From NCBI GenBank assembly GCA_942486035.1, contig CALNXK010000029.1, forward strand, positions 3,225,001 through 3,289,000: DNA of 64,000 bases, in the 5' to 3' direction. This DNA is from Porites lobata. Its lineage: Eukaryota; Cnidaria; Anthozoa; Scleractinia; Poritidae. How positions within the stretch are numbered: the first letter of the stretch is position 1; every line of letters starts with the position of its first letter. The notes beneath the pieces are model-generated. The model ran no database searches. It saw nothing but the letters and a program-made list of their open reading frames with translations, and was not told the origin of the DNA. A program made the position numbers and the translations under genes. Below are positions 55,401 to 64,000 of this stretch, piece by piece.

Positions 55401-58400
55401 AAACCACGCGCAAACAGACGCAAAAACTCCCAACAATGTTAGGAGCTGCTGGCCGACAATATTGAGTTTGTTTGCACGGGGCTTAAAGCTTGACAGCTGG
55501 ATTGATCAGTTTTAAACTTTGCGCAATGATCTCCAATAACAGGCAACGACCAACGACATACAACAGAATGTGCAAACGGACGCTATTTTAGCACTTAACA
55601 TCCAACAATGTTGCGTCCACTTGCACGGGGATTTCAACCGTAAATTACAACTTGCGTAAAACAATTTTGGGCTGCTTTTGGCACTTATCTAATTCCCTAT
55701 AAAAGGAACTATAGTGGCAAAGGGTACCAGCTCAGCGCAACGATTTCTAGATCTTTAGGTAAACAAGCGTTTCTTATGATTGGTGAATGGTTGACCTGAA
55801 TACCATCGACCAATCATAATTAACTCTTGCTCACCCAAACGATCCCAGAAATCACTGATCCCAAAGGTTGTACCCAATTCCTTTGAAGTTTTTGAAGTGA
55901 TCGATAGGCGTTGACATTTCAGCACGTCTTATCTTCACGAGGTCTTAAATACAAAGTAAAACAAAGCAAAAATGGTAAATTTACTTCTAACTATAAGGTA
56001 AGCCTAATTGATTTTGAAACGCAAATTTCCCTCCGTAGATAAGCCCCTCCAAAAATAAGCCCCTCAAAAAGGCCCTTTGAAATATATAAGCCCCGGGGCT
56101 TATTTTCGGAATTTTACGGTATAACAAAAAAATAACGACAAATAAATATGTATGCGTTAATCACCAAACTTGCTCGGCCAAGATAAATGCGTTATTATTG
56201 GCCAAGTCTTTTTTTTTCGGCATTTTCATGGACCAAGAGGAATTTGAGGTCAATAAAATTGCAAAACATATAATTATCCAGCGGACCCTAGAGCTTCCGG
56301 ATAAAAACTTCTGTTGGTATAACATAATATGACATTAACTTTGTCGGATGAGTGAGCTCAAAGAAGTAAAGGTCAATAATATAATACCTAAAATCAGTAC
56401 AAAAGCTTTATGCTGATAACCGTTCCCACTTGCAAAGTGCGTTAATAGTGTGTCACCTGTGATTGTGTTATTAGCGGCAACCTTGCTTCAACTCAGTTAT
56501 ATTTCTTACTCGTTTCGCAGTCTTTTCCGGTGAATCCTTCCACGCAGATACACTTATATCCATTTTCCTGGCACAACGAAATACATTTTCCTGTGTTCTT
56601 ACAGGGCGAACTGTCACAAGGAGACTACACAAAGGAAAGGATACCGCTGTAAGTAAAGACCATGATTTTATGTCAAAGTAAAAAAATCCAGTAACGTGAC
56701 GCATAACATTTATCCAAATTAGACTAGATGCTGAATTTACGGCAAATTCAGTTATTGACTTTCGTCGGCCAAGTTGAGCCCCAACTTTTAGTTACATGTA
56801 GCATTAAGAAGGAATCCATCAGGAAATAGAATAATTTCAATTTTTAGTGGACAAAAAAACCTGGTACCAGAATAATTTAAACAAAATCGCTTTCTTTTTT
56901 ACATTTTTCACGGGTTATTTATATGCAAGTTAGTTAGCTGTAATAACAACAAATACTATTTTTCATGGGAGCCCGATAAATAAATGTCAAATTTACAAAA
57001 AAAAAAAATGTGAAAACAAAGGTAAAACTCTGAAAATGTCATGTGTAAGATGCCATTTTGTGAAATTTGACATTTATTTTCTCGTGCTATCATAAGAAAT
57101 TTTCTTTGGTGTTATTACACGTCTAACTAATTTCATCTTTAGCCCTTTTTAAAAGGTAAAAGCAGAATGCGATATTGTTTAAATTATTCTGGTTCAAGGC
57201 TTTTGTCCACTGAAAATAAAAATTACTCAATTTCCTGATGGATTCCTTCTTAACACAATTATTCCACCTGCCGGTTGTTGGATATGGGTTGGCTATAATC
57301 ATCTCAGACGGAGCAAGTGCGAGTGGAATAATTGTTTTATTTACTCAAAACGCTAACAAAGTATCGATGAATCTTCCGGACTTTATTTACTTTTCAGCTA
57401 GCAAAAATGTTTTTAGTGATATCTGTGTCTAAGCGAACGAACTGAGCGGTGAACACTTGCAAAAATTCATCAGGATTCTACTTTGCTCGACAGCTAAAAT
57501 GATCGCTGATGATCTGAAATTTGAATTTCATATTCAGCGCAGTTAGAAGCTAAAATTATCTTCGGTTAGCATGTAATAAGCTCGTGTAATTATATTTTAT
57601 ACTGAATGTCATAATTACACTTAATATCCTTTAATGCGCAGATACTTACAGAGCAACTGACTAATCAATAATAAGGATTGAATAGACAAAATTAGGGCGA
57701 GGCTTATTCTAACTAACGAGACTTTTTTTGTTGTTGTTTTGATACTTAACAACAACAACAACAAAAAGACGAGAACGCGGGTCAGGAACGTGTGACGAAC
57801 CCCTAAGAACGTCTGCGTGGGAGGCTAGAACGCGGGAGGTGAAAGAGAAAAAGCGAAAAATTCCAACTTTTCTTTTTTCTTTTTTGTGGTTTAACATAAA
57901 ATATTCTCAAAACTGAGAATGTTTTGATCAAAGCTGTTTGAATCGAACTGAATCAGAGCATGGAACCTTGCGTTTCCTGTTTTTATCTCGCCTATCATAT
58001 GGAATATGTGTGAGAATCTTCATTAAGGGTCGGTATATTTCAAAGAGCTACACAATTAGCAAGAAAGCTATTGACCAACAACATACAGAGCGGGGACAAA
58101 GGTTTGTTTGCCGTAGCCACATATTGGCGTTAATATTTGTCGATTTGTAAAGTCAGGTGGTTTGAGGTAGGTTATGGCATCGATATCCCCGAATAATTTG
58201 TGCAAATGTTGGAAAAAACCAGCCCAAAACTCTGACATCTTTCATCATCGTTGGCAGTTTTGTTTACAACCTACAGCGGCCGATTTTGTACCATATCTTG
58301 ATCAGAGATCTCTTTTTGGAACAATTTCTTTCATTCCGGAAATTAATTTTGACATAAAATAAATCAGGAATGCTAAAACTATCCGTTTTGTTGCTGGTTG

Positions 58401-60887
58401 GCGCATGGTTAAGTTTTCCTGGAGACGTTCCGGGGGCACCCAACGAGAATATAGTTCAAAACCACTTAAACATAGCATTGTTAAACGTATTTTAGTATTT
58501 AAACGGTAGATATAGGCATATTTTTATCCCCTAAAAATTTCTCATCTGTTCGGATTTCCTAGCTGAAAGTCTAGTGATCCGAAAATTATAGGGATTAAAA
58601 CTTACCTTTTCGAAAATTTCAGCCAAAAAAAAAGGTTCCCGAAAATTCTAGGTGACCTTTTTAGGGTAAAAATCCGTTAAAAATGGGAAATTATACCATT
58701 TTTTAGATGTTCGAAAATCTTAGGAGAGGCAGGAAAGCAAGAAATTTTAGAACAAATGTTCCGAAAATTCTAGATGTCAAATCGTCTTCCGAACAGATAT
58801 TTTCCGAAAATTGACGTTGGGTGCCCCCGACGTTCTACACCAGAAATTCACACAGTTGTTGTCTTTCTCTGCGATTTGGCATCGTCGTGAAATATATACT
58901 GCTTTCCAGCTTTGTGCTTTATTACTTCTAAAGCTATGGCAGTAATAAAATGTGGAAACCAATGCTTTTGATACTAAGAGGTGCTGGGTAAGTAACTTGT
59001 TCTGTTTTTTAACATTTCTAAATTCATTGTTTGCAGATCAATAGCCGGTTTTGTTTATGGCTCGTGGCCCAGATGCCTTTTTCTATGCTCTCTATGGGTT
59101 TACCAGTATAATAAACCATAGGTTTTTGACCAATCAGATCACGCGTACTATCTCAGTTATTTTATAAATAGCAATATCAAACAGGAAAGACAAACACTAT
59201 ACAGCGAATAAGCCCCTTTGGTCTCACAGGTTATTTTATTTTTCAACAAGCCGCCAGAAATACGAATTTGCTGTATTAAGTGTGTATTCGAGTAGCTTAT
59301 TTGTGTTGCTATAATGGTAATGTTGCAGTTAATTTTTAATTTCAGTTAATTTTTGTTTTTCCTTTGTTTTAAATTCATTAGCATACATTACCATACCCCA
59401 AAACAATGGAAAAATAAAAATTAACTGAAATAAAAAATTAACTACAACAGTAATATCAACTATAAGCGGGACAAGAGACACACTGTGATTTTATCATAAT
59501 GGAATTAAATTAACCTGGTCTTAGTTCACTTTAAGTAAAGAAAACAAGAGCAGTTTTCTTGTAGTCATTAGAAGAGGTTAACAACTGACCCTTCATCCTA
59601 TTGTAAATCTATTAAGTTATGAAATACAAGTTCGCTTGAATCTTAATTAGTTTCTTCTTCTCCTTTTATTTTGTTTCCTATATTCAGTGATGTCAATTTA
59701 TTAATTATTAAGAACCGACAGCGGCGTACAATATATTTTACCACAGCTTATTTAAACAGGGCTCAGACGTGAATTCAGACAGGGCTCAGACCTGAATTCT
59801 GTTTTATGACCTAAATTTGTGGCCATACCACCGAATTTCAAGACCTTGTGCTGATGACAATTTTGTTCCACAATAGAAAATAATTTGGACAATTTTTGTG
59901 AGAGAAATAAGGGATAGTATATCGGTCAGATTGCGATAAGACAGGTGTATCAATGCAAGTTAATGGCGCCGAAGGCTAAAACAATAAGATGTATAATTGA
60001 ACTTTGAGTAGTTCTCAAGGCAAATATTTTGTTTGGAAGATTATTTGAACCTGCCTGACATTCGAAGGTAATAGCAATTTTAATTTCATGAAGTATGTCA
60101 GCGTTTGTTTCATTAGAAGTAGGCAGGCGTATTACCACTGGAAAACGCTCTTGGCGTTTGTTTTCTTTTTTTTTTCCATCCCCCCCCCCTTTTTTCATGG
60201 CTTAAAGGCGAATTCCCTAGCAAACCTGTTTTCTTTTCCATTTGAAGCACAGGTCGATCAGTGCATCAGTTGGAGACTGATTCTCCAAGCAAAGAGATAC
60301 GTGTCTTATTTACAAATGCTAACTTCCGAAACTTCATAACTAGGGAGACAAATGAGAGGGTCATTTATTATCCTCCAAATGAAAAAGTTGTGATAAATAA
60401 GTAGTTTGACTCACCGGAATATAAAAATGATGAAACTCTTCGCTGGCGTTGAACTTATCCGAGTTGTTATATTTGTCCGATGGGAGGAGTTCACACAGAA
60501 GTTTGCCGTTGACATCAGGGAAGGCAGCCACGTTGTAGGAAAAACATGAGGAATCTTCTAAACAGGTGTAGCCACAATCGTTTTCTTCTTCAATGAGATT
60601 CCGTCCAATACTTGTGATATTGAGGTAGGAAAATTCACTAATCATGAAGTTGACATAGACAAAGTTGTTAATGGAACCTTGGCTGAAAGCTGTTCAAAAG
60701 ACAAAAGGAAAAAATGGTAGCTTTAGGAATGTACCGAAAAAAAAAATTTTTCCAAAGGGGCCAGACTACTAAAAATATAGACTCCTTGAACACAGGTTAG
60801 AGTGTTACCTCTAGAAATACTTGGAAGTGTAGTAAAGATCCCTATCACGAAGACATAGTATCTAAGAAGTACTTGATCGCCTTCCAT
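46139..60887 (-). CDS. secreted PAN/apple - EGF - EGF - TLDc protein, six exons
   Basis: Exons in order: 60809-60887, 60415-60689, 56510-56624, 55166-55294, 52361-52558, 46139-46452. They total 1110 nt with phase kept throughout, giving 369 residues and TGA. Residues 1-26 (MEGDQVLLRYYVFVIGIF...) form a signal peptide. Residues 27-118 are a PAN/apple-type domain with NDCGYTCLEDSSCFSYNVAA and a fourth cysteine in LLCELLP. Residues 119-156 and 157-199 are EGF domains; the second opens INECKSNPC. Residues 200-369 are a TLDc domain, with WAVSTFHSRC, IFGGYTDIPW-like VFGGYTDIPW, SFIFSLVD and EVEVFYL. TLDc is best known from intracellular oxidation-resistance proteins; here it is extracellular. The protein probably acts in adhesion or matrix, but that is inference from the domains. 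Confidence 0.9.
46515..46811. repeat. left half of a dispersed repeat split by the LINE
   Basis: GGTGAGCCGCTGAGGGTTTG, CCCTGACCCTGTTTA, an ACA microsatellite and ATACCCTGTTTAGGACA follow the same order as in 37929-38390. It ends at GAAATTGTTT, the LINE target duplication. Confidence 0.7.
47169..48066 (-). pseudogene. LINE ORF2 C-terminal part split by a MITE
   Basis: RRLTLLGKITLIKT lies before and KVVWSPYSFILTPLPTYANA after the inserted MITE (47526-47927). Removing the MITE and one target copy brings the two halves next to each other. The frame then reads to DGKGDKIKREHIIRDYEQGG and decays after 47200. Confidence 0.8.
47526..47927. mobile_element. 402-bp MITE, CAGGGGCACCCAACG family, copy 2
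   Basis: The ends CAGGGGCACCCAGCG and CGTTGGGTGCCCCTG are flanked by TTTTGA on both sides (47520-47525 and 47928-47933). It interrupts the LINE, so it moved after the LINE inserted. The GAAAATT motif array is present. Confidence 0.9.
48102..49330 (-). pseudogene. LINE ORF2: reverse transcriptase domain, broken
   Basis: Blocks include RWYNEGEKNSKYFFNLEK, NKSPGSDGFPAEFYK, SLLPKKD, an RT core with FEKAFDSIEW, GCPMSPYLFI and the catalytic SQFADDTTLI. Frameshifts near 48740 and 48110 and an in-frame TAG near 48430 break the protein. Confidence 0.88.
49459..50396 (-). pseudogene. LINE ORF2: apurinic endonuclease domain, broken
   Basis: The start SLNVRGLSWQAKRREMFNW is in one frame; an A-run near 50280-50288 shifts it into FLQEVHCTKETCDLWQNELG. 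VNLYAPN, GGHFN and KTDHSMISL mark the endonuclease. The position normally Asp in GDFN is His (GGHFN), which would impair catalysis. A further frame break lies near 49745. Confidence 0.85.
50962..51060. repeat. right half of the dispersed repeat split by the LINE
   Basis: After the second GAAATTGTTT the repeat resumes with GCCCTGTTTAGGACAGAG and CCTGTCCAGCGGCACA, matching the end of the copy at 38290-38390. Confidence 0.7.
51788..51871. mobile_element. 84-bp foldback, TAGCCTCCCACGCAGACG
   Basis: TAGCCTCCCACGCAGACGTT and AACGTCTGCGTGGGAGGCTA are exact inverted ends of a nearly perfect palindrome. The right arm occurs alone at 57777-57828. Confidence 0.75.
52361..52558 (-). CDS. PAN/EGF/TLDc exon 5: TLDc domain, first half
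   Basis: Encodes NDSNWALCWQTSTHGWAVST, then FHSRCDGKNHTITII and YVFGGYTDIPW. These are the signature TLDc strands. The acceptor accattag lies 25 bases from a 150-bp hairpin. Confidence 0.93.
52585..52734. mobile_element. 150-bp hairpin MITE next to a TLDc exon
   Basis: CTTATTAGCCGAGTTTTCGG and its inverted partner open arms of about 65 bases that also pair through TCCGTA-GGTAAATTACGGA. The near end is 25 bases from the acceptor AG of exon 52361-52558, so it replaces the sequence where the branch point is expected. A related piece GGTCCGTATAGCAAGTTACG lies near 53822. Confidence 0.8.
52909..53745. repeat. tandem duplication, two ~419-bp units
   Basis: Unit 1 (52909-53327) and unit 2 (53328-53745) both start TTTATTCGGT--AAACT and share AGAGCACTGTAAGT, AACACTGCAAA-GGCAAAGA and CAAAGTCAACATCC-AGTCCT. 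Several indels and many substitutions separate them. It lies in intron 4 of the PAN/EGF/TLDc gene and has no recognised coding content. Confidence 0.75.
53746..55165. other. intron 4 remainder, no gene seen
   Basis: AT-rich intronic DNA. Apart from a GGTCCGTA fragment near 53822 and short A-runs I see no structured element. Confidence 0.5.
55166..55294 (-). CDS. PAN/EGF/TLDc exon 4: EGF domain 2
   Basis: Encodes INECKSNPCLNDGTC, then FKCSCPLEFFGKRCE. It resembles a calcium-binding EGF start, but the residue before INEC is Asn rather than Asp. The acceptor is tgttacag and the donor is GGAG|gtgaga. Confidence 0.9.
55946..56122. mobile_element. half copy of the CCGTAAAATTCC TA-flanked element
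   Basis: The right half of the element at 17987-18306 is present, ending TAAGCCCCGGGGCTTATTTT and CGGAATTTTACGG followed by TA. The left terminus is missing. Confidence 0.65.
56510..56624 (-). CDS. PAN/EGF/TLDc exon 3: EGF domain 1
   Basis: Encodes SPCDSSPCKNTGKCISLC, then YKCICVEGFTGKDCE. The six EGF cysteines are present plus one extra in ISLC. Phase 0 in, phase 1 out (ACGA|gtaaga). Confidence 0.9.
56804..57253. mobile_element. 450-bp foldback, TTAAGAAGGAATCCATCAGG ends
   Basis: The ends TTAAGAAGGAATCCATCAGG are inverted, and pairing continues almost to the center (CCAGAATAATTTAAAC, AAATGTCAAATTT), so each arm is near 200 bases. It lies in intron 2 of the PAN/EGF/TLDc gene, close to exon 3. 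Confidence 0.8.
57777..57828. repeat. single arm of the TAGCCTCCCACGCAGACG foldback
   Basis: GACGAACCCCTAAGAACGTC followed by TGCGTGGGAGGCTA repeats the right arm of 51788-51871. Confidence 0.7.
58431..58829. mobile_element. 399-bp MITE, CAGGGGCACCCAACG family, copy 3
   Basis: Ends CGGGGGCACCCAACG and CGTTGGGTGCCCCCG differ from the other copies by matching changes at both tips. ACGTTC flanks both sides (58425-58430 and 58830-58835), a perfect 6-bp duplication. The GAAAATT motif array is present. Confidence 0.9.
59321..59449. mobile_element. 129-bp MITE, TGTTGTAGTTAATTTT family, copy 2
   Basis: TGTTGCAGTTAATTTT and AAAATTAACTACAACA form inverted ends, with GTAA on both flanks. Inner AATTTCAGTTAATTTTT and its inverse also pair. 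Confidence 0.75.
60415..60689 (-). CDS. PAN/EGF/TLDc exon 2: PAN/apple domain
   Basis: The acceptor ttgaacag (not the tttcag seven bases inside) keeps the frame. The exon encodes AFSQGSINNFVYVNFMISEF to HHFYIP. Four cysteines and the C-L-E-D-S-S-C-F-S-Y-N pattern indicate a PAN/apple module. The donor is CCG|gtgagt. Confidence 0.87.
60809..60887 (-). CDS. PAN/EGF/TLDc exon 1: signal peptide
   Basis: The ATG at 60885-60887 gives MEGDQVLLRYYVFVIGIFTT and then LPSISR. The hydrophobic core and the AGAG|gtaaca donor (phase 1) support this start. The frame is open further upstream, but the longer version would bury the signal sequence. Confidence 0.78.
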
Positions 60888-61136
60888 GTTTCTTAGAGTA
60901 AGGGTTAGCCGCAGCGCAGTGCCACGATTGGCCTTCTTCAAAGGTTTGCCTTCGTTTGCAGAAAGCTTCAGTTGTCCAGATCTAAATGCGTTTGTTTGTT
61001 GCTTCCTTGCTGTCAAAACAGACTGAAATACGATCTTTTCATTGCATTGGTAGTATAATATTCATCCCTGGGTATTGTTATTCATGACATTATAACAAGG
61101 TATGGGGAATCAATCTTGCACTGTAAGTATCCCGGA

Positions 61137-61181
61137 GAGCTCCATACAATTCCTTATAATTTTGTCATAAGGAATTGTATG
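61137..61181. repeat. hairpin CTCCATACAATTCCTTAT
   Basis: CTCCATACAATTCCTTATAA and ATAAGGAATTGTATGGAG form a near-perfect 45-base palindrome. It is small and non-coding. Confidence 0.75.
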
Positions 61182-62284
61182 GAGCCTTCCAGGAGACTTT
61201 GCTTCATTAGCTTAGGCGCGGCGGATTTTGCCACGTATGATCAGAGCGAAGTGTTTTTCCCGACACCTTTCTTTCAGGAAAATGTCATCATATGAAAGCA
61301 AACCAGACACTAACGCGTTGGCAGGCCGAAGCCAGCAAAAATAAAAGGGTTTTCTTCTTCCATTTCAGAGGTCAGTTTTGTTTCGATCTGGTCAAAATAA
61401 ATCAGGTTTTTGGGTTGTAGGTAATAAACTATTGTCTTATTCAGTTCTCAAGGACCTTTAGAAAACGAGATAAACGAGATAATTGACTAGAAAAAGAAGC
61501 GTGAAAACGCTTTTTTGGAAGAAAATACTTTTTTAATTCCCGCAGCAATTTTGCGAAATCGCGAAGCGCAATATATTCAGTTTCTTCTAAAGCCGTCACG
61601 ATTAAGCAGTGTAATGCCATCACAACTAAAAATGAATTTATTTTGTATCGCAAAAGCCGCGAAAGTAGAGATGAAAAAAAAAAAATGGATCGGAAAAATT
61701 AATAAAATCACCAAAAAACTGTCTCGCGGGAGTTTTGTCAAACAAACCGTTGATACGGTTTATTTAACCTAACCTGAAAAAGGAGACGTCTGCACGCAGA
61801 ATACATTTCATACTACATGTAGTTGTGATTTCCGGAACGGAGCTTGGTAGCCTCATTGCCGTAATCTTCTACATTGCAGAAACTACAGCAGAATCGCCCT
61901 GCTCGCGTGCTAACTTTCCGCTCCAATTATGACTATACAGTACCAGTGAATTGTTTCAAAATTTAAAGCGGCCGAAACTTATCTCCATCAGCGCGTAGTT
62001 AGTTAGTTAAGCAATAATAATGCACAGCACTGTAAGTAACACGGTTCTAGAATATCTGACAATTTCGCGTTTTGTTCGTCGTTGCATGCGATTTAATCGC
62101 TTATAACCTAACAGAGAAAATGCATGAATACAAACGAGCTCGCTGTTCCACAACCCCGCACTGAATTTTAAAAAAGAAGCCTCTCTTATAATGGAAGAGT
62201 GTTGTAGAACAGCTTGTCTCTGAAGGTGCGGCAATAATTTTTTTAGAGGAAAATTTAAAAACCTTAATTCATATTATATGTATT

Positions 62285-62420
62285 TGTGTTGTTGTTTTTC
62301 ATTCTTATAGTTCCGGCAAATATAACAGTAATTCGAATGACATATCCCAATCCAAACGGTAATTTACTTGTAATTCAAACGTAAAAAGGCATGGTAAACC
62401 GGGCAAAAAAAGCAACTGCT
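62285..62420. repeat. segment similar to the ERO1 upstream region
   Basis: TAGTTC-GGCAAATA-AACAGTAATTCGAAT and AACGGTAATTTA...ATTCAAAC recur at 37790-37920 in the same orientation. It may be a small dispersed repeat or part of an old duplication of the ERO1 5' end. Confidence 0.55.
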
Positions 62421-62944
62421 AAACGAGTTGAATAGCGACGTTGCGCGTTTTATCACCCACATTAATCAAGCTTGTCCGATCCCTGCAACAAATCAGGTTG
62501 TTGCAGGTTGAGTCTTTTCTTTTGTCTCTTTTTTTTCTTTTTCTTGTTGCAGAAGTAGAAAGTGTTAAGTAAAAACGTAGTTTTTTGGACTATGCAAGGA
62601 ATTCATAGTTAAGGAATTTGCGGTAGCCTCGTTAACGCTTAACAGGAAACTCAAACAGTAGATAAACCTCAATTTTAATTAAGCAGTTTAGTTTTACCCG
62701 AGATCTGATTTGGACATGTTTCCTTTGATTTACTGCTTGCCTGTTACACTGTTTCATGGTTATCCCGATCAAGGAAAGTTAAGAAACTCGCCATAGAAGT
62801 AAGTTTATGATCGATATTATAATATTGTCAATCATTTTAGTTTGTTAGTTTTATATGGATTTCATGAGTTTTTGGATATTGACGACCAGGCATGGCATAA
62901 TAATTGTTAGTTTATATCAGTTATTCCGATCTCGCTTCGCTCGT

Positions 62945-63310
62945 TCTAATTTTTTCGTTTATTCCCAGGACGGATATAAATTAGAATACATTGTACATTT
63001 TAATTGTATCAGCATCTAAGAGAGAGGACTTTGCATTTCGGATTGTCAACTTTCCTTATATGGACAGCAACATTCCCGGCAATCCAGCTTTCTCAACTGG
63101 TGGGATAAGCTAGAATTTGCACCTCCAAAGTTGACTTCATAGATAGACTTTCGGACTTTCATTACGTCTCAGACAACAAGGCTTTGAAACCAATCGACTT
63201 CAGAACTCATTTAATAAATTCGTCAATCGCCAAGGTCTTATCGTCGAGAAGTGTGGTACAGCCCTGCGGAAGGTGAGATTGCAATCCAGACTTAAATTGC
63301 ACCATTGTAT
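62945..63310 (+). pseudogene. reverse transcriptase C-terminal relic
   Basis: One frame reads YKLEYIVHFNCISI-stop-EREDFAFRIVNFPYMDSNIPGNPAF. A later, shifted frame reads RQQGFETNRLQNSFNKFVNR, then QGLIVEKCGTALRK. The NFPYMDSNIP phrase followed by a short 'LxxQGF...FxxF' segment is the tail of a retroelement RT family common in cnidarians. It has stops and frameshifts and is not functional. The element class is uncertain. Confidence 0.6.
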
Positions 63311-63584
63311 CCTTACATTGCTTATTTATTACTTGGATTTTTATTTCAGTTGTATCTTGGTACTTGTGCGCGCGCAATTTAATTTTGGGCGCGTGCATTA
63401 TTTATTTATTTAAGTTGCGTGTACATTTAGTTAGTTTAATGACGTCTTAGTTTTGCTTTGCGTTATTTTCCTAACTTATATGTGTTGTCCGCGACTGTGC
63501 TCACACGGTGGGTGGCTAGTCCTAAAATGTTCTGCAAATTGGTATACGATTTAATGGCGCCGAAACCAATTGTGGAATTGCACG

Positions 63585-63615
<31 letters not shown>

Positions 63616-63684
63616 GAAACGTAGATATATTTTTTAGCAACTTTATAATTTGCAGTCTGTCTACTTTGAATTACAGTAGAAGAG

Positions 63685-63842
63685 GTCGACTTGTTGCCCC
63701 TCACACTACCAAAACAAAAGAAACAAGGAAGCAACAGTATTCCCCGAGTGTACGTTTAAGCTCACCTCACAGAAACATCCTTCAGTCGACAAATCAAACT
63801 ATTCAGGCTCCACAAAGTAAAGCAACCAGTAGAATTTTGAAA
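63685..63842 (-). pseudogene. decayed copy of ERO1 exon 1 and adjoining intron
   Basis: The minus strand matches codons 8-31 of ERO1 exon 1, ending STEGCFCE at an intact GAG|gtgagc donor, and similarity continues into intron 1. The signal-peptide start and ATG are absent, and a TAG interrupts the frame where the original has GGA TCG. It is a pseudogene fragment about 26 kb from the parent exon. Confidence 0.8.
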
Positions 63843-64000
63843 CTAAAAATAGTTTACGTGTATCACAAAACTTCACTAGGCTTGAGGGAGGGAGGGAGGG
63901 TGGCCTATAAAACTTTAGGGATGGGAGGAAGGGATTGTGTAACTGGGGAGGGCAGGTTTTTAAAGTTGCTTTAATATTAGAAACTAACGTATATTCAATC

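Larger units (their letters stand above)
57254..60414. other. intron 2 of the PAN/EGF/TLDc gene
   Basis: Apart from the listed MITEs, it contains two short plus-strand frames (57938-58150 and 58174-58362) without domains or splice support. I do not call them genes. Confidence 0.45.
60888..64000. other. region upstream of the PAN/EGF/TLDc gene, no intact gene
   Basis: Contains a hairpin, a reverse transcriptase relic, a decayed ERO1 exon copy and AT-rich filler. No intact gene starts here within the window. Confidence 0.5.

Overview
This is eukaryotic nuclear DNA. It is AT-rich, the genes are split by introns with GT-AG junctions, and interspersed DNA transposons dominate the space between exons. 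The gene content (ERO1, a secreted PAN/EGF/TLDc protein, an ATP-grasp ligase) and the types of repeat point to an animal, most likely an anthozoan cnidarian such as a stony coral. The lineage call is inference; no rRNA or mitochondrial marker is present.

Three genes can be assembled exon by exon, all on the minus strand, with reading phase kept across every junction. (1) 28-8503: a D-alanine--D-alanine ligase-like ATP-grasp enzyme. Five exons encode 365 residues; the stop codon is at 28-30 and the short first exon was not found. (2) 20955-37501: an ERO1 endoplasmic-reticulum oxidoreductin. Sixteen exons give 461 codons with the stop, with signal peptide, CALRDC shuttle motif and CVGCDKC active site. 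Exons 9 and 16 are tentative. A near-consensus ER stress element lies just upstream of its ATG. (3) 46139-60887: a secreted protein with signal peptide, PAN/apple, two EGF domains and a TLDc domain (six exons, 369 residues).

The introns and intergenic stretches (8.5-20.9 kb, 37.5-46.1 kb, 60.9-64 kb) hold mobile DNA. The clearest case is a three-level nest in intron 5 of gene 3. An old dispersed repeat was split by a decayed LINE (target duplication GAAATTGTTT), which was then split by a 402-bp MITE (target duplication TTTTGA). That MITE family has three copies here, each with its own perfect 6-bp duplication and an internal array of GAAAATT motifs. Other elements are a second CAG...CTG family, TA-flanked elements, many hairpin foldbacks, a 1.86-kb TIR element holding another transposon inside a 41-bp tandem repeat, a tRNA-derived SINE, two tandem duplications, a reverse transcriptase relic and a decayed copy of ERO1 exon 1.

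No operon, CRISPR array, rRNA or intact stand-alone tRNA gene was seen. The three genes share no obvious pathway, although ERO1 would serve disulfide formation in cysteine-rich secreted proteins such as gene 3.
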